25,692 nt of DNA. Source: Acidobacteriota bacterium. GTDB taxonomy: Bacteria > Acidobacteriota > Terriglobia > Terriglobales > Acidobacteriaceae. This document shows positions 1-7,333 of this stretch, one piece after another. The notes beneath the pieces were generated by a model that did not search any database, was not told the origin of the DNA, and saw only the letters and a list, made by a program, of their open reading frames with translations. The position numbers and the translations under genes are program-made. How positions within the stretch are numbered: the stretch's first letter is position 1; every line of letters starts with the position of its first letter. The stretch is taken from assembly GCA_021802085.1 (NCBI GenBank), contig JAKAAZ010000019.1:1-25692 (forward strand). The letters run 5' to 3'.

Positions 1-138
1 CTCAAACCACTTCCGCTTCAATCGTCGCCACTCACGCCGCCGCGGCTTGCTCTTTCTGCGGTTGCTCCAACACGCGGTCGTCACGCCACCCACTCGATAT
101 CGGCTTGTGCGCTCTCTCGCCCAACCACTAAACAACAA

Positions 139-156
139 GCAGTAGTGGCAGTAGTG
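139..156. repeat. Tandem 9-bp direct repeat GCAGTAGTG x2
   Basis: Two perfect adjacent copies of GCAGTAGTG lie 33 bases upstream of the TATAAT box at 189. They could be a regulator site or chance. The rest of 1-188 shows no convincing coding sequence on either strand. Confidence 0.4.
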
Positions 157-188
157 GTCACTGTACTCAGGCAGCTACCCCGCTTCTC

Positions 189-194
189 TATAAT
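189..194 (+). promoter_or_regulatory. Candidate -10 box of the Sel1-repeat gene
   Basis: A perfect TATAAT lies 34 bases before the ATG at 228. No good -35 hexamer is seen 16-18 bases upstream, so an activator or a weak promoter is possible. The position supports translation starting at 221 or 228. Confidence 0.4.
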
Positions 195-227
195 CTCTGG
201 CAAGTGAAAGGAACCACAGGATGCGTC

Positions 228-731
228 ATGCGTCTGCCAGTTCGTGCATTCTCTGCCGCGCTGCTTTGTGTAGCCAGCCAACCAGTCACGGTACAGGCAC
301 AAGGCAGGGGGGCAGGGAGTCCTCCCACGCGCAGTGTGATGTGTCTTCGATCCGCAAAGCTGCCGAGCGAGGAGATGCCGCAGCGCAATACAACCTTGGC
401 GCGGCCTACGCCAAGGGCTACGGCGTGCCGCAAGACTACGCGCAGGCAGTTTATTGGACTCGCAAGGCCGCAGAACATGGCAATGCCGATGCGCAATACA
501 ACCTTGGCGTGGACTACCACAACGGCCAAGGTGTACCGCAGGATTACGCGGAGGCGTATATCTGGTACGACCTTGCGGCGGCAGGCAAACTGAAAGCTGC
601 TAAAACTTGAAGATGCAACCAGGTTCCAAGACGAGGCCGCATCGCACCTCTCGCAAGCTGATCTGACCCGCGTGCAGGAGCGGGCGCGGAAGTGGTTTGA
701 GGTACATTCCGCGCAACTGGACACGCAGTGA
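228..731 (+). pseudogene. Exported Sel1-repeat protein, two frameshifts
   Basis: Sel1-like repeats (TPR-related helical pairs) act in protein-protein contacts, often in the periplasm. The ATG at 228 opens a signal peptide (MRLPVRAFSAALLCVASQ, then VQAQ) in one frame. The reading then moves by a net -1 near the G-run at 307-312 into the frame encoding two Sel1 repeats (AAQYNLGAAYAKGYGVPQDY and AQYNLGVDYHNGQGVPQDY). It stops at 608-610. Deleting one A from the run 602-605 restores the original frame and gives a typical Sel1 C-terminus, with AAKLEDATRF followed by LTRVQERARKWFE, ending at 729-731. The two shifts compensate each other, and both sit in or near homopolymers. Other genes in the window are long and intact, so true decay is more likely than poor sequence quality, but sequencing error is not excluded. 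As written, the longest intact product (221-610) lacks a signal peptide. Confidence 0.7.
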
Positions 732-861
732 AAAACCAATCACAGCACTTGTTTTGTTCTCTCTCCTACTCTCCGTTTGTGCCGCGTATGCGACGGGCAC
801 TCGCAAGCATCCCGCGACGGCCCCCCTAGACACAACGTTCTTGCAAATACGACTGAATTAG
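728..861 (+). pseudogene. Possible broken small exported peptide
   Basis: From 733 to the TAG at 859-861 one frame reads KPITALVLFSLLLSVCAAYA followed by about 22 residues, which is a classic secretion-signal pattern. It has no start codon in frame. Adding one A to the run 731-735 would join it to the GTG at 728 (V-K-K-P-I-T), which overlaps the TGA of the Sel1 gene in the GTGA style of coupled genes. I therefore read it as a remnant of a short exported protein that lost a base. The whole peptide would be only about 44 residues, so it may also be truncated. Function unknown. Confidence 0.35.
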
Positions 862-870
862 TCCTATACT
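841..870 (+). promoter_or_regulatory. Sigma70-type promoter of the isc operon
   Basis: TTGCAA (841-846) and TATACT (865-870) are separated by 18 bases, giving a good housekeeping promoter upstream of the Rrf2-family regulator. Transcription would start near 877. The -35 box lies inside the tail of the upstream gene relic. Confidence 0.6.
851..863. promoter_or_regulatory. IscR type-1-like operator in promoter spacer
   Basis: GACTGAATTAGTC fits the core GACTRWWWYAGTC of the E. coli IscR type-1 site at every position. It lies wholly between the -35 and -10 boxes, where binding would block RNA polymerase. The flanking bases match the extended E. coli consensus poorly. The expected role is feedback repression of the operon by the cluster-loaded regulator encoded next to it. 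Confidence 0.55.
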
Positions 871-930
871 AGATAAGTAAGCTATTCCTCATTGCCGAAT
901 GGTCTTGAGAGATGGCTAGATGGGCACAGT

Positions 931-1419
931 ATGCTGCGTCTCACCAAAAAATCGGACTATGGCCTGATGGCCCTAAAACACCTTGCCGAGCATCCGGGCG
1001 CACCGGCGCAGAGCGCCAAAGACATGGCGGAGGCGTATCACATTCCGCCGCCACTGCTGGCCAAGATCCTGCAAACGCTTGCCCGCTCTGGCCTGGTCAT
1101 TTCTCATGCGGGATTGCATGGCGGCTATTCGCTGGCCCGGCCCGCAAGCGAGATTACCGCATTCGAGGTGATTCGGTCGATCGAAGGGCCGCTGTTCATC
1201 GCGTCCTGCACGACCAGCCATGGCGATTGCGATCTTTTCAATTCCTGCATCGTGAAAGAGCCGCTGCGGAAGCTGAATGATACTATCCGCGATTTGCTGA
1301 ACGATATGCGCGTCTCCGATCTCTGTGATGAATCTAAATTAGGAGCATCCGTGTATGCGCGAGGTGTTCAGACGGGCCAGTTGGTTACGTTGAGCCGTTC
1401 CACTTCCGCGCGTGCGTAG
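931..1419 (+). CDS. iscR: Rrf2-family Fe-S regulator, IscR-like
   Basis: A 162-residue transcription factor that probably senses cellular Fe-S status through a [2Fe-2S] cluster and controls the isc operon it heads. The N-terminus MLRLTKKSDYGLMALKHLAE is typical of Rrf2 winged helix-turn-helix proteins, and the wing motif HGGYSLARP (64-72) is present. Three cysteines, C93, C100 and C106, form the cluster-binding region with spacing C-x6-C-x5-C, against C-x5-C-x5-C in E. coli IscR. I chose the ATG at 931 because homologous Rrf2 proteins begin there. A TTG at 892 would add 13 residues without family support, and the ribosome binding site is weak for either. It could equally be called a SUF-type Rrf2 regulator by sequence, but the neighbours are ISC genes. 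Autoregulation through the site at 851-863 is an inference. Confidence 0.85.
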   Translation: MLRLTKKSDYGLMALKHLAEHPGAPAQSAKDMAEAYHIPPPLLAKILQTLARSGLVISHAGLHGGYSLARPASEITAFEVIRSIEGPLFIASCTTSHGDCDLFNSCIVKEPLRKLNDTIRDLLNDMRVSDLCDESKLGASVYARGVQTGQLVTLSRSTSARA

Positions 1420-1453
1420 GGGGTGGGTAAGTACGAAAGTGTTCTGTCCAACA

Positions 1454-1459
1454 GAGGAG
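1454..1459 (+). promoter_or_regulatory. Shine-Dalgarno site that sets the iscS start
   Basis: GAGGAG lies 5 bases before the ATG at 1465. It favours this start over the in-frame GTG at 1423, which would add 14 residues with no family support. Confidence 0.7.
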
Positions 1460-1464
1460 TGTCG

Positions 1465-2718
1465 ATGAGTACCGTTTTAAGCGAGCCGAAATTGCCAGCC
1501 GGGGTCCATCTACCCATCTACATGGATAACCATGCCACCACGCCGATGGATCCTAGGGTGTTGGAGGCGATGGTCCCATTTTTCACCAACAAGTTCGGGA
1601 ACGCTGCCAGCCGGAACCACTCCTTTGGTTGGGAAGCGGAGCGGGCGGTCGACCTGGCCCGCGAGCAGATTGCCAAATTGATTGGGGCAACGGCGAAGGA
1701 GATTATCTTCACCTCCGGCGCGACGGAGAGCAACAACCTGGCTATCAAAGGGATTGCGGAAATGTACCGCGAGCGCGGGAACCACATCATCACCCAGGTG
1801 ACCGAACACAAAGCTGTGTTGGATACCTGCAAGCGGATGGAGAAGCAGGGCTGTAGGGTAACCTATCTGCCGGTGAATGCAGATGGACTGATCGAAATGG
1901 ACGATTTGAAGCGGGCCATCGACGATAAGACGATTCTGGTCACCATCATGTTCGCGAATAACGAAATTGGCGTGATTCAGCCGGTGGAAGAGATTGGCAA
2001 GCTGTGCCATGAGCGCGGCATCTTGTTCCATACCGATGCGGTGCAGGCGGTAGGAAAAATTCCGGTCGACGTGAATGCGATGAACATCGATGTTCTTTCG
2101 CTTTCCGGTCACAAGATCTACGGCCCCAAGGGCGTAGGCGCGCTGTATGTTCGGCGGCGCAATCCGCGGGTGCAGATTGCGGCACAGATGGATGGCGGCG
2201 GTCACGAGCGCGGCATGCGTTCTGGAACGTTGAACGTTCCGGGAATTGTTGGACTGGGCGCTGCTTGTGAGATTGCCCGCCTGGAAATGGACGAGGAAGC
2301 GGCGATACTGAGAGCGATGCGCGATCGGCTGAAAGAAAAGCTCGAATCAAACTTGGACTTTGTTCATGTGAACGGCTCGATGGAGCATCATCTGCCGGGA
2401 AATCTGAACATGAGTTTTATCCATGTCGAGGGCGAATCGCTGCTGATGGGAATCAACGACATCGCGGTTTCGAGTGGCTCTGCGTGCACCTCAGCGACGC
2501 TGGAACCATCCTATGTATTGAAGGCGCTTGGACTGGGAGATGACGTGGCGCACAGCTCCATTCGATTTGGGCTGGGACGGTTCAATACTCAGGCTGAAGT
2601 GGATTATGTTGCCGACAAGGTAATCGACGTAGTTCAGAAATTGCGTGAGCTTTCGCCGCTATACGAGATGGCGAAAGAGGGTATCGATTTAACGAAAGTT
2701 CAATGGCAGGCGCACTAA
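1465..2718 (+). CDS. iscS: Cysteine desulfurase IscS
   Basis: A PLP-dependent enzyme that takes sulfur from L-cysteine, forms a persulfide and passes it to the IscU scaffold in the cytoplasm. The product is 417 residues. The PLP-binding lysine is K217 in LSLSGHKIYGPKG. The catalytic cysteine is C341 in SSGSACTSATLEPS, the long-loop group I NifS/IscS type. The C-terminus, with SPLYEMAKEGIDL then a Trp and a terminal His, matches the IscS tail that contacts IscU, which separates it from SufS and NifS paralogues. It is 45 bases downstream of the regulator and 76 bases before iscU, all on the same strand. The start at 1465 is set by the strong GAGGAG site. No oddities are seen. Confidence 0.96.
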   Translation: MSTVLSEPKLPAGVHLPIYMDNHATTPMDPRVLEAMVPFFTNKFGNAASRNHSFGWEAERAVDLAREQIAKLIGATAKEIIFTSGATESNNLAIKGIAEMYRERGNHIITQVTEHKAVLDTCKRMEKQGCRVTYLPVNADGLIEMDDLKRAIDDKTILVTIMFANNEIGVIQPVEEIGKLCHERGILFHTDAVQAVGKIPVDVNAMNIDVLSLSGHKIYGPKGVGALYVRRRNPRVQIAAQMDGGGHERGMRSGTLNVPGIVGLGAACEIARLEMDEEAAILRAMRDRLKEKLESNLDFVHVNGSMEHHLPGNLNMSFIHVEGESLLMGINDIAVSSGSACTSATLEPSYVLKALGLGDDVAHSSIRFGLGRFNTQAEVDYVADKVIDVVQKLRELSPLYEMAKEGIDLTKVQWQAH

Positions 2719-2794
2719 AATTAGCCGGCACGCCGCAGTCGCGTTTGAGGGTAGCACACAGTTTTTCTGAAGTTCAAGGAATTCGGAGGATGGA

Positions 2795-3223
2795 ATGGCA
2801 TACAGCGACAAGGTAATCGAGCACTACAACAATCCGCGCAACGTGGGTCAGATGGACAAGAACAGCACTGCGGTGGGCACCGGTCTGGTCGGCGCTCCGG
2901 AATGCGGTGACGTGATGCGGCTGCAAATCAAGGTGAATCCGGAAACGCGTGTCATCGAAGATGCCAAGTTCAAGACCTTCGGATGCGGCTCCGCGATTGC
3001 TTCCTCGTCACTGGCCACCGAGTGGGTGAAGGGCAAGACTGTCGATGAAGCTCTGGAAATCAAGAACACGGACATCGTGAAAGAGTTGGCGCTTCCACCG
3101 GTGAAAATTCACTGCTCCGTGCTGGCGGAAGATGCGATTCGCGCCGCTATCGGCGACTGGAAGAAGAAGAATGTCGCCATGGTCGAGCAGACCGCAGGCC
3201 CGGTCGCTGTCGCCGCTAACTGA
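2795..3223 (+). CDS. iscU: Fe-S cluster scaffold IscU
   Basis: IscU builds a [2Fe-2S] cluster from IscS sulfur and iron and hands it on with the help of HscA/HscB. The 142-residue protein has the cluster ligands C37, D39, C64, H106 and C107. It also has the chaperone-recognition sequence LPPVK (100-104), the segment HscA binds. The ATG at 2795 has GGAGG at 2785-2789. The last roughly 14 residues (TAGPVAVAAN and preceding) are a short unconserved tail beyond the usual 128-residue length. Presence of LPPVK together with hscB and hscA downstream shows this is a true ISC scaffold, not a SufU or NifU domain. Confidence 0.96.
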   Translation: MAYSDKVIEHYNNPRNVGQMDKNSTAVGTGLVGAPECGDVMRLQIKVNPETRVIEDAKFKTFGCGSAIASSSLATEWVKGKTVDEALEIKNTDIVKELALPPVKIHCSVLAEDAIRAAIGDWKKKNVAMVEQTAGPVAVAAN

Positions 3224-3301
3224 GAAGTCGCAGCAGTCCTTAGCCGGGGCACACACGAGACGCTCTGGCTGAGAAACCATCGACCTGGAGATGACACAGA
3301 G

Positions 3302-3748
3302 ATGAGCGCGCTGGAATCCAATGTGATCAGCACGGCAGACCAATCAACGGATCGCACCCGGGGCACTTCTGCCGGGAGCACCGTTGAGATTTCCGGCGCT
3401 CAGAACTCCGCAGTCAAGGGAGTGCACGTGACGGATCGCGCGCTGAAGCGGATCCGGATTGCGATGGCGAAGGAAAATATTTCTCCCGACCAGGGCGGCC
3501 TGCGCCTCGGCGTGCAGGGAGGTGGATGTTCCGGGCTGTCATACAATATCCGCTTCGACACCCAGCCGCGGGAACGGGACCGCGTCTATGACTACGACGG
3601 TGTTCGCGTTTTTGTTGATCCAAAGTCATTTATTTATCTGAATGGCATGACCTTGGATTACGAAGAGACGTTGATGCGCCAGGGCTTCAATTTCATCAAC
3701 CCGAACTCTACCAAATCGTGCGGTTGCGGTTCGTCCTTCTCCGGCTGA
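3302..3748 (+). CDS. iscA: A-type Fe-S carrier IscA with N-terminal extension
   Basis: A HesB/IscA-family carrier that accepts or assembles clusters and delivers them to client proteins. The three conserved cysteines are C76 in GGGCSGLSY and C140 and C142 in SCGCGSSF. The product is 148 residues from the ATG at 3302. The first 40 residues are Ser/Thr-rich and have no counterpart in the roughly 107-residue E. coli protein. An in-frame GTG at 3428, five bases after AAGGGAG (3416-3422), would give a 106-residue protein of canonical length, so the real start is uncertain. I kept the ATG because otherwise 204 bases between iscU and iscA would be empty. It lies between iscU and hscB in the usual ISC order. 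Confidence 0.9.
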   Translation: MSALESNVISTADQSTDRTRGTSAGSTVEISGAQNSAVKGVHVTDRALKRIRIAMAKENISPDQGGLRLGVQGGGCSGLSYNIRFDTQPRERDRVYDYDGVRVFVDPKSFIYLNGMTLDYEETLMRQGFNFINPNSTKSCGCGSSFSG

Positions 3749-3818
3749 TCTGGTTCGCGCCGCGTTTTGCGGGAACCAGCCTTGCGAGGCTTGGCAGGGT
3801 TCTGGATCGGCAACCAGC

Positions 3819-3824
3819 GGAGAG
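3819..3824 (+). promoter_or_regulatory. Shine-Dalgarno site that sets the hscB start
   Basis: GGAGAG lies 7 bases before the ATG at 3832. The same frame is open from 3718, inside iscA, but the upstream part has no family resemblance. Confidence 0.6.
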
Positions 3825-3831
3825 AGTACGC

Positions 3832-4551
3832 ATGATCGTCATCGCCGAACCATCGAAGAAACTAATCTGCTGGTCCTGCGGCAGCGAAAATGACGCGGAG
3901 GTGCAGTTTTGCGCGAACTGCGGCAAGTTGCAGCCGTACATGCCAGCGGATTACTTCAGCTTCTTCGGATTGCCGCGGCAGTTTGCATTGGATAGGGCCG
4001 CCCTGGAAAAACAGTTCTATCAGTTGAGCCGGAAACTGCATCCAGACCTGTATGCTCGCGCCAGTGCGCAGGAACAGCAATGGAGTCTCGAAAAAAGTTC
4101 GGTGTTGAATGATGCATGGCGGACTTTGCGTGAGCCGTTGGCGCGGACGGAATATCTATTGAGTCTTTTGGGGATTCGACTGGAAGAACAGTCCCGCAAC
4201 GCTTCGGATCGGGCAGCAGCCAGCGGAACGGTCAAGCAGCAGGTGGTCCCATCCGACTTGCTGGAAGAAGTCTTCGAGTTGAACATGCAGTTGGAAGAGA
4301 TGCGAATGGCCAAGGCCGGCGGAGCGGACGATCCAGAGCTCCGCCGAAATCTGGAAGCAGCGAGAGAGAATTTCTATCAGCAGTTGAAAGTGTCTGAACA
4401 GGATTTGCAACGCTTATGGGCCGAGTGGGATTCGTCCGCGGACAACGAAGCGACGCGGCAGACCACGCAAGAGAAAATGGTCGGCTTGCTCAATCGCCGC
4501 GGCTACATTCGCAACCTGCTTCGCGATGTGGAAGAGGCGCTGAAAGCCTAG
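3832..4551 (+). CDS. hscB: J-domain co-chaperone HscB with zinc-ribbon-like N-terminus
   Basis: HscB brings IscU to HscA and stimulates its ATPase. The 239-residue protein starts with CWSCG (13-17) and CANCG (27-31), a C-x2-C-x10-C-x2-C module ending in LQP. A J-domain follows (about 40-110) with the signature HPD at 70-72, then a helical C-terminal domain (about 150-239) of the kind that binds the scaffold. E. coli HscB is about 171 residues and has no cysteine module. Human HSC20/HSCB has one in the same place with a similar CWNCG start. Its position between iscA and hscA supports the assignment. A zinc site is inferred from the cysteine spacing. The open frame extends upstream to 3718 within iscA, but the SD site marks 3832 as the start. 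Confidence 0.9.
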   Translation: MIVIAEPSKKLICWSCGSENDAEVQFCANCGKLQPYMPADYFSFFGLPRQFALDRAALEKQFYQLSRKLHPDLYARASAQEQQWSLEKSSVLNDAWRTLREPLARTEYLLSLLGIRLEEQSRNASDRAAASGTVKQQVVPSDLLEEVFELNMQLEEMRMAKAGGADDPELRRNLEAARENFYQQLKVSEQDLQRLWAEWDSSADNEATRQTTQEKMVGLLNRRGYIRNLLRDVEEALKA

Positions 4552-4585
4552 CAAACGACATTTTTGGAAATGGAATTGACGAAGC

Positions 4586-6547
4586 ATGGCTGACGAGCGG
4601 GTAGTAGGCATTGATCTGGGCACGACCAACTCTCTGATCGCGTTTATGCAGGGTGACCAGGCAGTCGTCGTTCCTGGCGAAGACGGTTTGAATTTGGTGC
4701 CTTCGGTGGTTGCATTGGCCGCAGACGACCGATTCATCGTCGGTAATGCTGCGCGCAAACATCTACTGGAGACTCCGGATCGTGCTGTCTACTCCGTGAA
4801 ACGGCTGATGGGCCGCGGTGTTGAGGATGTCCAGGACGAGCTCAAGTTTTTCCCTTTCCGGCTGGCGGAAGACCTCGCTCCGGGTGAGGTACTCCGAATT
4901 AAACTCGGTACGCGCGAACTGACCCCACCGGAAGTTTCCGCGTATATTCTTCGCCGGCTCAAGCAAAATGCCGAACGCTTTTTTGGCCCCGGCATCGCGG
5001 TAAAAAAAGCGGTCATCACCGTGCCCGCGTACTTCAATGACGCGCAGCGTCAGGCGACGAAAGACGCGGGAAGGATCGCCGGCCTGGAAGTGTTGCGGTT
5101 GGTAAATGAACCCACCGCCGCCGCACTTGCCTATGGTCTGGATAAAAAGAAAGATGGCATCGTTGCGGTCTATGACTTCGGCGGTGGCACCTTCGACATC
5201 TCCATCCTGAAACTGCACGATGGCATCTTTGAAGTGATTGCCACGAATGGCGACACGCATTTGGGCGGCGACGATATCGACAATCTTCTGATCGCGATTG
5301 CGTTGGAGGATATTGCTGGAGATCTCGGTCTGGATGTCCGGCGCAACGGGGAAGCCATCCAGGCGATCCGCAAGGCGGTGATCGATGCGAAAATTGCGCT
5401 GTCGGTTGAAAGTTCCACTATGCTGGATATCACCTTACCGACGGGCGAGCGCTATCAACGAGCGATCGCGCGGGATCAATTCGAGCAGCTGATTCGCCCT
5501 GTCATTGAGCGGACCATCGCGCCCTGCCGGCAGGCAATTCAGGATGCTGGAATCAAAATTGAAGCGATCGAAGAAGTGGTTCTCGTCGGCGGCTCTACCC
5601 GCATTCCCAGTGTCCGCAATTTGGTCGACGAAGTTTTCGGATTGGCCGCGCGCGGAAAAATGCCTCACGCCGAAATGAATCCCGACGAAGTGGTGGCACT
5701 CGGTGCAGCGGTGCAGGCCAACATTCTCGCAGGCGATTCGACGGCAACCAACGATCTGCTGCTGCTGGACGTAACCCCGTTATCGCTCGGTATTGAGGCG
5801 CTTGGCGGCGTCGTAGCGCGCATCATCCAGCGCAACTCCACCATTCCCGCCTCCGCGACCGAACACTTTACGACCGGCATCGATGGCCAGACGAATGTCG
5901 CCATCCATGTATTGCAAGGCGAACGTGAGTTGGCAAAGGATTGTCGCTCGCTGGCCCGGTTCGACCTGAAAGGGATTCCGCCCATGACCGCGGGCATGCC
6001 GCGGATTGAGGTGAAATTCCTGATCGATGCGAATGGCATTCTCCACGTGACGGCACGCGAGCAGCGCAGCGGCAAGCAGGCAGAGATTGAAGTGAAGCCC
6101 ACCTATGGCCTGACAGATGAGCAAGTTGAAACGATGATTCTGGATTCGTTTGACCACGCCGAGGAGGACTTCCGCGAGCGGCAACTGATTGAGGCCAAGA
6201 GCGAGGCTGAAACCATTCTCATCGCGGTCGAGAAAGCGCCGTTGAGCCCTGCATGGAAACTGTTGAATCCGGTGGAAGTAGCCCGCATCCGGGAGACGCG
6301 CACCAATCTGGAAGAGGCGCGCTGCGGAAACGATTATCACGCGATCCGGAACGCAATCGACGCGCTCGATTATGCAACCCGGAACTTTGCGGAATTGCAA
6401 ATGGACGCGGCCGTCCACTCTGCCATGAAGGGCAAGACGATGGATGCCGCAGTCCGGCAGATGGGCGACGGCCCCACCGCACCTCATCCGATGGCCGCGC
6501 CGGAGTTTGAAACTGCGCCGACCGCAACTGAAGTTCAAAATAAGTGA
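4586..6547 (+). CDS. hscA: Hsp70-type chaperone HscA
   Basis: The ATP-driven Hsp70 specialised for releasing clusters from IscU. The 653-residue protein begins MADERVVGIDLGTTNS with the phosphate-binding loop at 8-16. The ATPase domain continues with NEPTAAALAYGLD and YDFGGGTFDISIL. The linker and start of the substrate domain are visible as LLLLDVTPLSLGIEALGG. The substrate-binding domain and helical lid follow, then a Pro/Ala-rich tail of about 25 residues. It is longer than E. coli HscA (about 616). Its location between hscB and fdx, together with LPPVK in IscU, makes HscA much more likely than DnaK. No strong SD is seen before the ATG. The gap to hscB is 34 bases, so translation may depend on the upstream gene. 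Confidence 0.93.
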   Translation: MADERVVGIDLGTTNSLIAFMQGDQAVVVPGEDGLNLVPSVVALAADDRFIVGNAARKHLLETPDRAVYSVKRLMGRGVEDVQDELKFFPFRLAEDLAPGEVLRIKLGTRELTPPEVSAYILRRLKQNAERFFGPGIAVKKAVITVPAYFNDAQRQATKDAGRIAGLEVLRLVNEPTAAALAYGLDKKKDGIVAVYDFGGGTFDISILKLHDGIFEVIATNGDTHLGGDDIDNLLIAIALEDIAGDLGLDVRRNGEAIQAIRKAVIDAKIALSVESSTMLDITLPTGERYQRAIARDQFEQLIRPVIERTIAPCRQAIQDAGIKIEAIEEVVLVGGSTRIPSVRNLVDEVFGLAARGKMPHAEMNPDEVVALGAAVQANILAGDSTATNDLLLLDVTPLSLGIEALGGVVARIIQRNSTIPASATEHFTTGIDGQTNVAIHVLQGERELAKDCRSLARFDLKGIPPMTAGMPRIEVKFLIDANGILHVTAREQRSGKQAEIEVKPTYGLTDEQVETMILDSFDHAEEDFRERQLIEAKSEAETILIAVEKAPLSPAWKLLNPVEVARIRETRTNLEEARCGNDYHAIRNAIDALDYATRNFAELQMDAAVHSAMKGKTMDAAVRQMGDGPTAPHPMAAPEFETAPTATEVQNK

Positions 6548-6556
6548 GAGCAGCCT

Positions 6557-7018
6557 ATGGCACATACCAGCAGCATTGAAACCGACAAGCCCATCGATTT
6601 GACCAAGCCACCCGCAGTTGGCGTGGTTCGGGTGACCTTTCTTCCCGAAGGCCGTACGGTCGAATTCGACTATGGAACCATGCCGTACGATCACCATGGC
6701 AAGCCTATGTCCTTCCTTGACGTGGCGGAAAATTTCGGCATCTTTCTCGATCACGCCTGCGGCGGCGCCTGCGCCTGCACCACTTGTCATCTCTGGGTCA
6801 AAGAGGGCGCATCCGGAATCAGCGAGGCCGACGACGACGAGCTGGACCGTATGGAAACAGCGGCGGATGTTCAACTGAACTCCCGGCTTGGTTGCCAGGC
6901 CGTAATCACTGGGCCAGGTAATTATGTGGTAGAAATTCCCAAGTGGAACCGCAATTACGTCTCCGAAGGCAAACCTCTTTCCTTGGCGGACGAGACGGCG
7001 AAGTCCTCCAATTCCTAA
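6557..7018 (+). CDS. fdx: [2Fe-2S] ferredoxin, ISC/adrenodoxin type
   Basis: The electron donor for cluster assembly on IscU. Cluster ligands are C68, C74, C77 (HACGGACACTTCHLW) and C113 (RLGCQAV), the C-x5-C-x2-C...C pattern of vertebrate-type ferredoxins. An extra cysteine, C72, sits inside the loop as in E. coli Fdx. The protein is 153 residues against about 111 in E. coli. The difference is an N-terminal extension of about 20 residues and a C-terminal tail of about 20 rich in Ser and Lys. It starts 9 bases after hscA stops, so the two are almost certainly co-transcribed. Confidence 0.94.
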   Translation: MAHTSSIETDKPIDLTKPPAVGVVRVTFLPEGRTVEFDYGTMPYDHHGKPMSFLDVAENFGIFLDHACGGACACTTCHLWVKEGASGISEADDDELDRMETAADVQLNSRLGCQAVITGPGNYVVEIPKWNRNYVSEGKPLSLADETAKSSNS

Positions 7019-7039
7019 TCAAAACCCGAAGGAGTTCCC

Positions 7040-7258
7040 GTGCCGCAAATCACCTGGAGTGACGCTGAAGAGATTGGAATCTTGCTGCAGGAAAAATTTC
7101 CTGAGACTGACCCGCTGACTGTTCGCTTCACAGAACTGCATCGCTTCGTGACGGAACTTCCTGGCTTCGCGGATGATCCGCAAAAGTCGAATGAGGGGAA
7201 GCTGGAAGCGATCCAGATGGCTTGGTACGAAGAGTGGAAAGACGCAAATGCGAATTAG
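7040..7258 (+). CDS. iscX: IscX (YfhJ-like) ISC accessory protein
   Basis: A small acidic protein (72 residues) that binds IscS and tunes cluster assembly, perhaps as an iron-dependent brake. ITWSDAEEIGILLQEKFPET at the start and DPQKSNEGKLEAIQMAWYEE at the end are characteristic of the family. The start is GTG at 7040, preceded by AAGGAG. It is the last gene of the ISC operon, 21 bases after fdx, in the same place as in proteobacterial isc operons. Confidence 0.93.
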   Translation: MPQITWSDAEEIGILLQEKFPETDPLTVRFTELHRFVTELPGFADDPQKSNEGKLEAIQMAWYEEWKDANAN

Positions 7259-7290
7259 TCTAAGGAAGGACGGCGCGGGAAATCGAAGTT

Positions 7291-7316
7291 TACGATTCTG
7301 CGAGGCTGGGATCGTA
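7291..7316. terminator. Weak hairpin between convergent genes
   Basis: TACGAT (7291-7296) and ATCGTA (7311-7316) can pair in the 75-base gap between the convergent isc operon and the SDR gene. There is no T-run on either side, so a terminator role is only a guess from position. Confidence 0.2.
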
Positions 7317-7333
7317 GCAAGAGCATGAGCCCT

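Noticed and set aside
5780..6874. 364-residue minus-strand open frame opposite hscA and fdx
   Set aside because: It is antisense to two well-supported genes, has no recognisable domain and no ribosome binding site of note.
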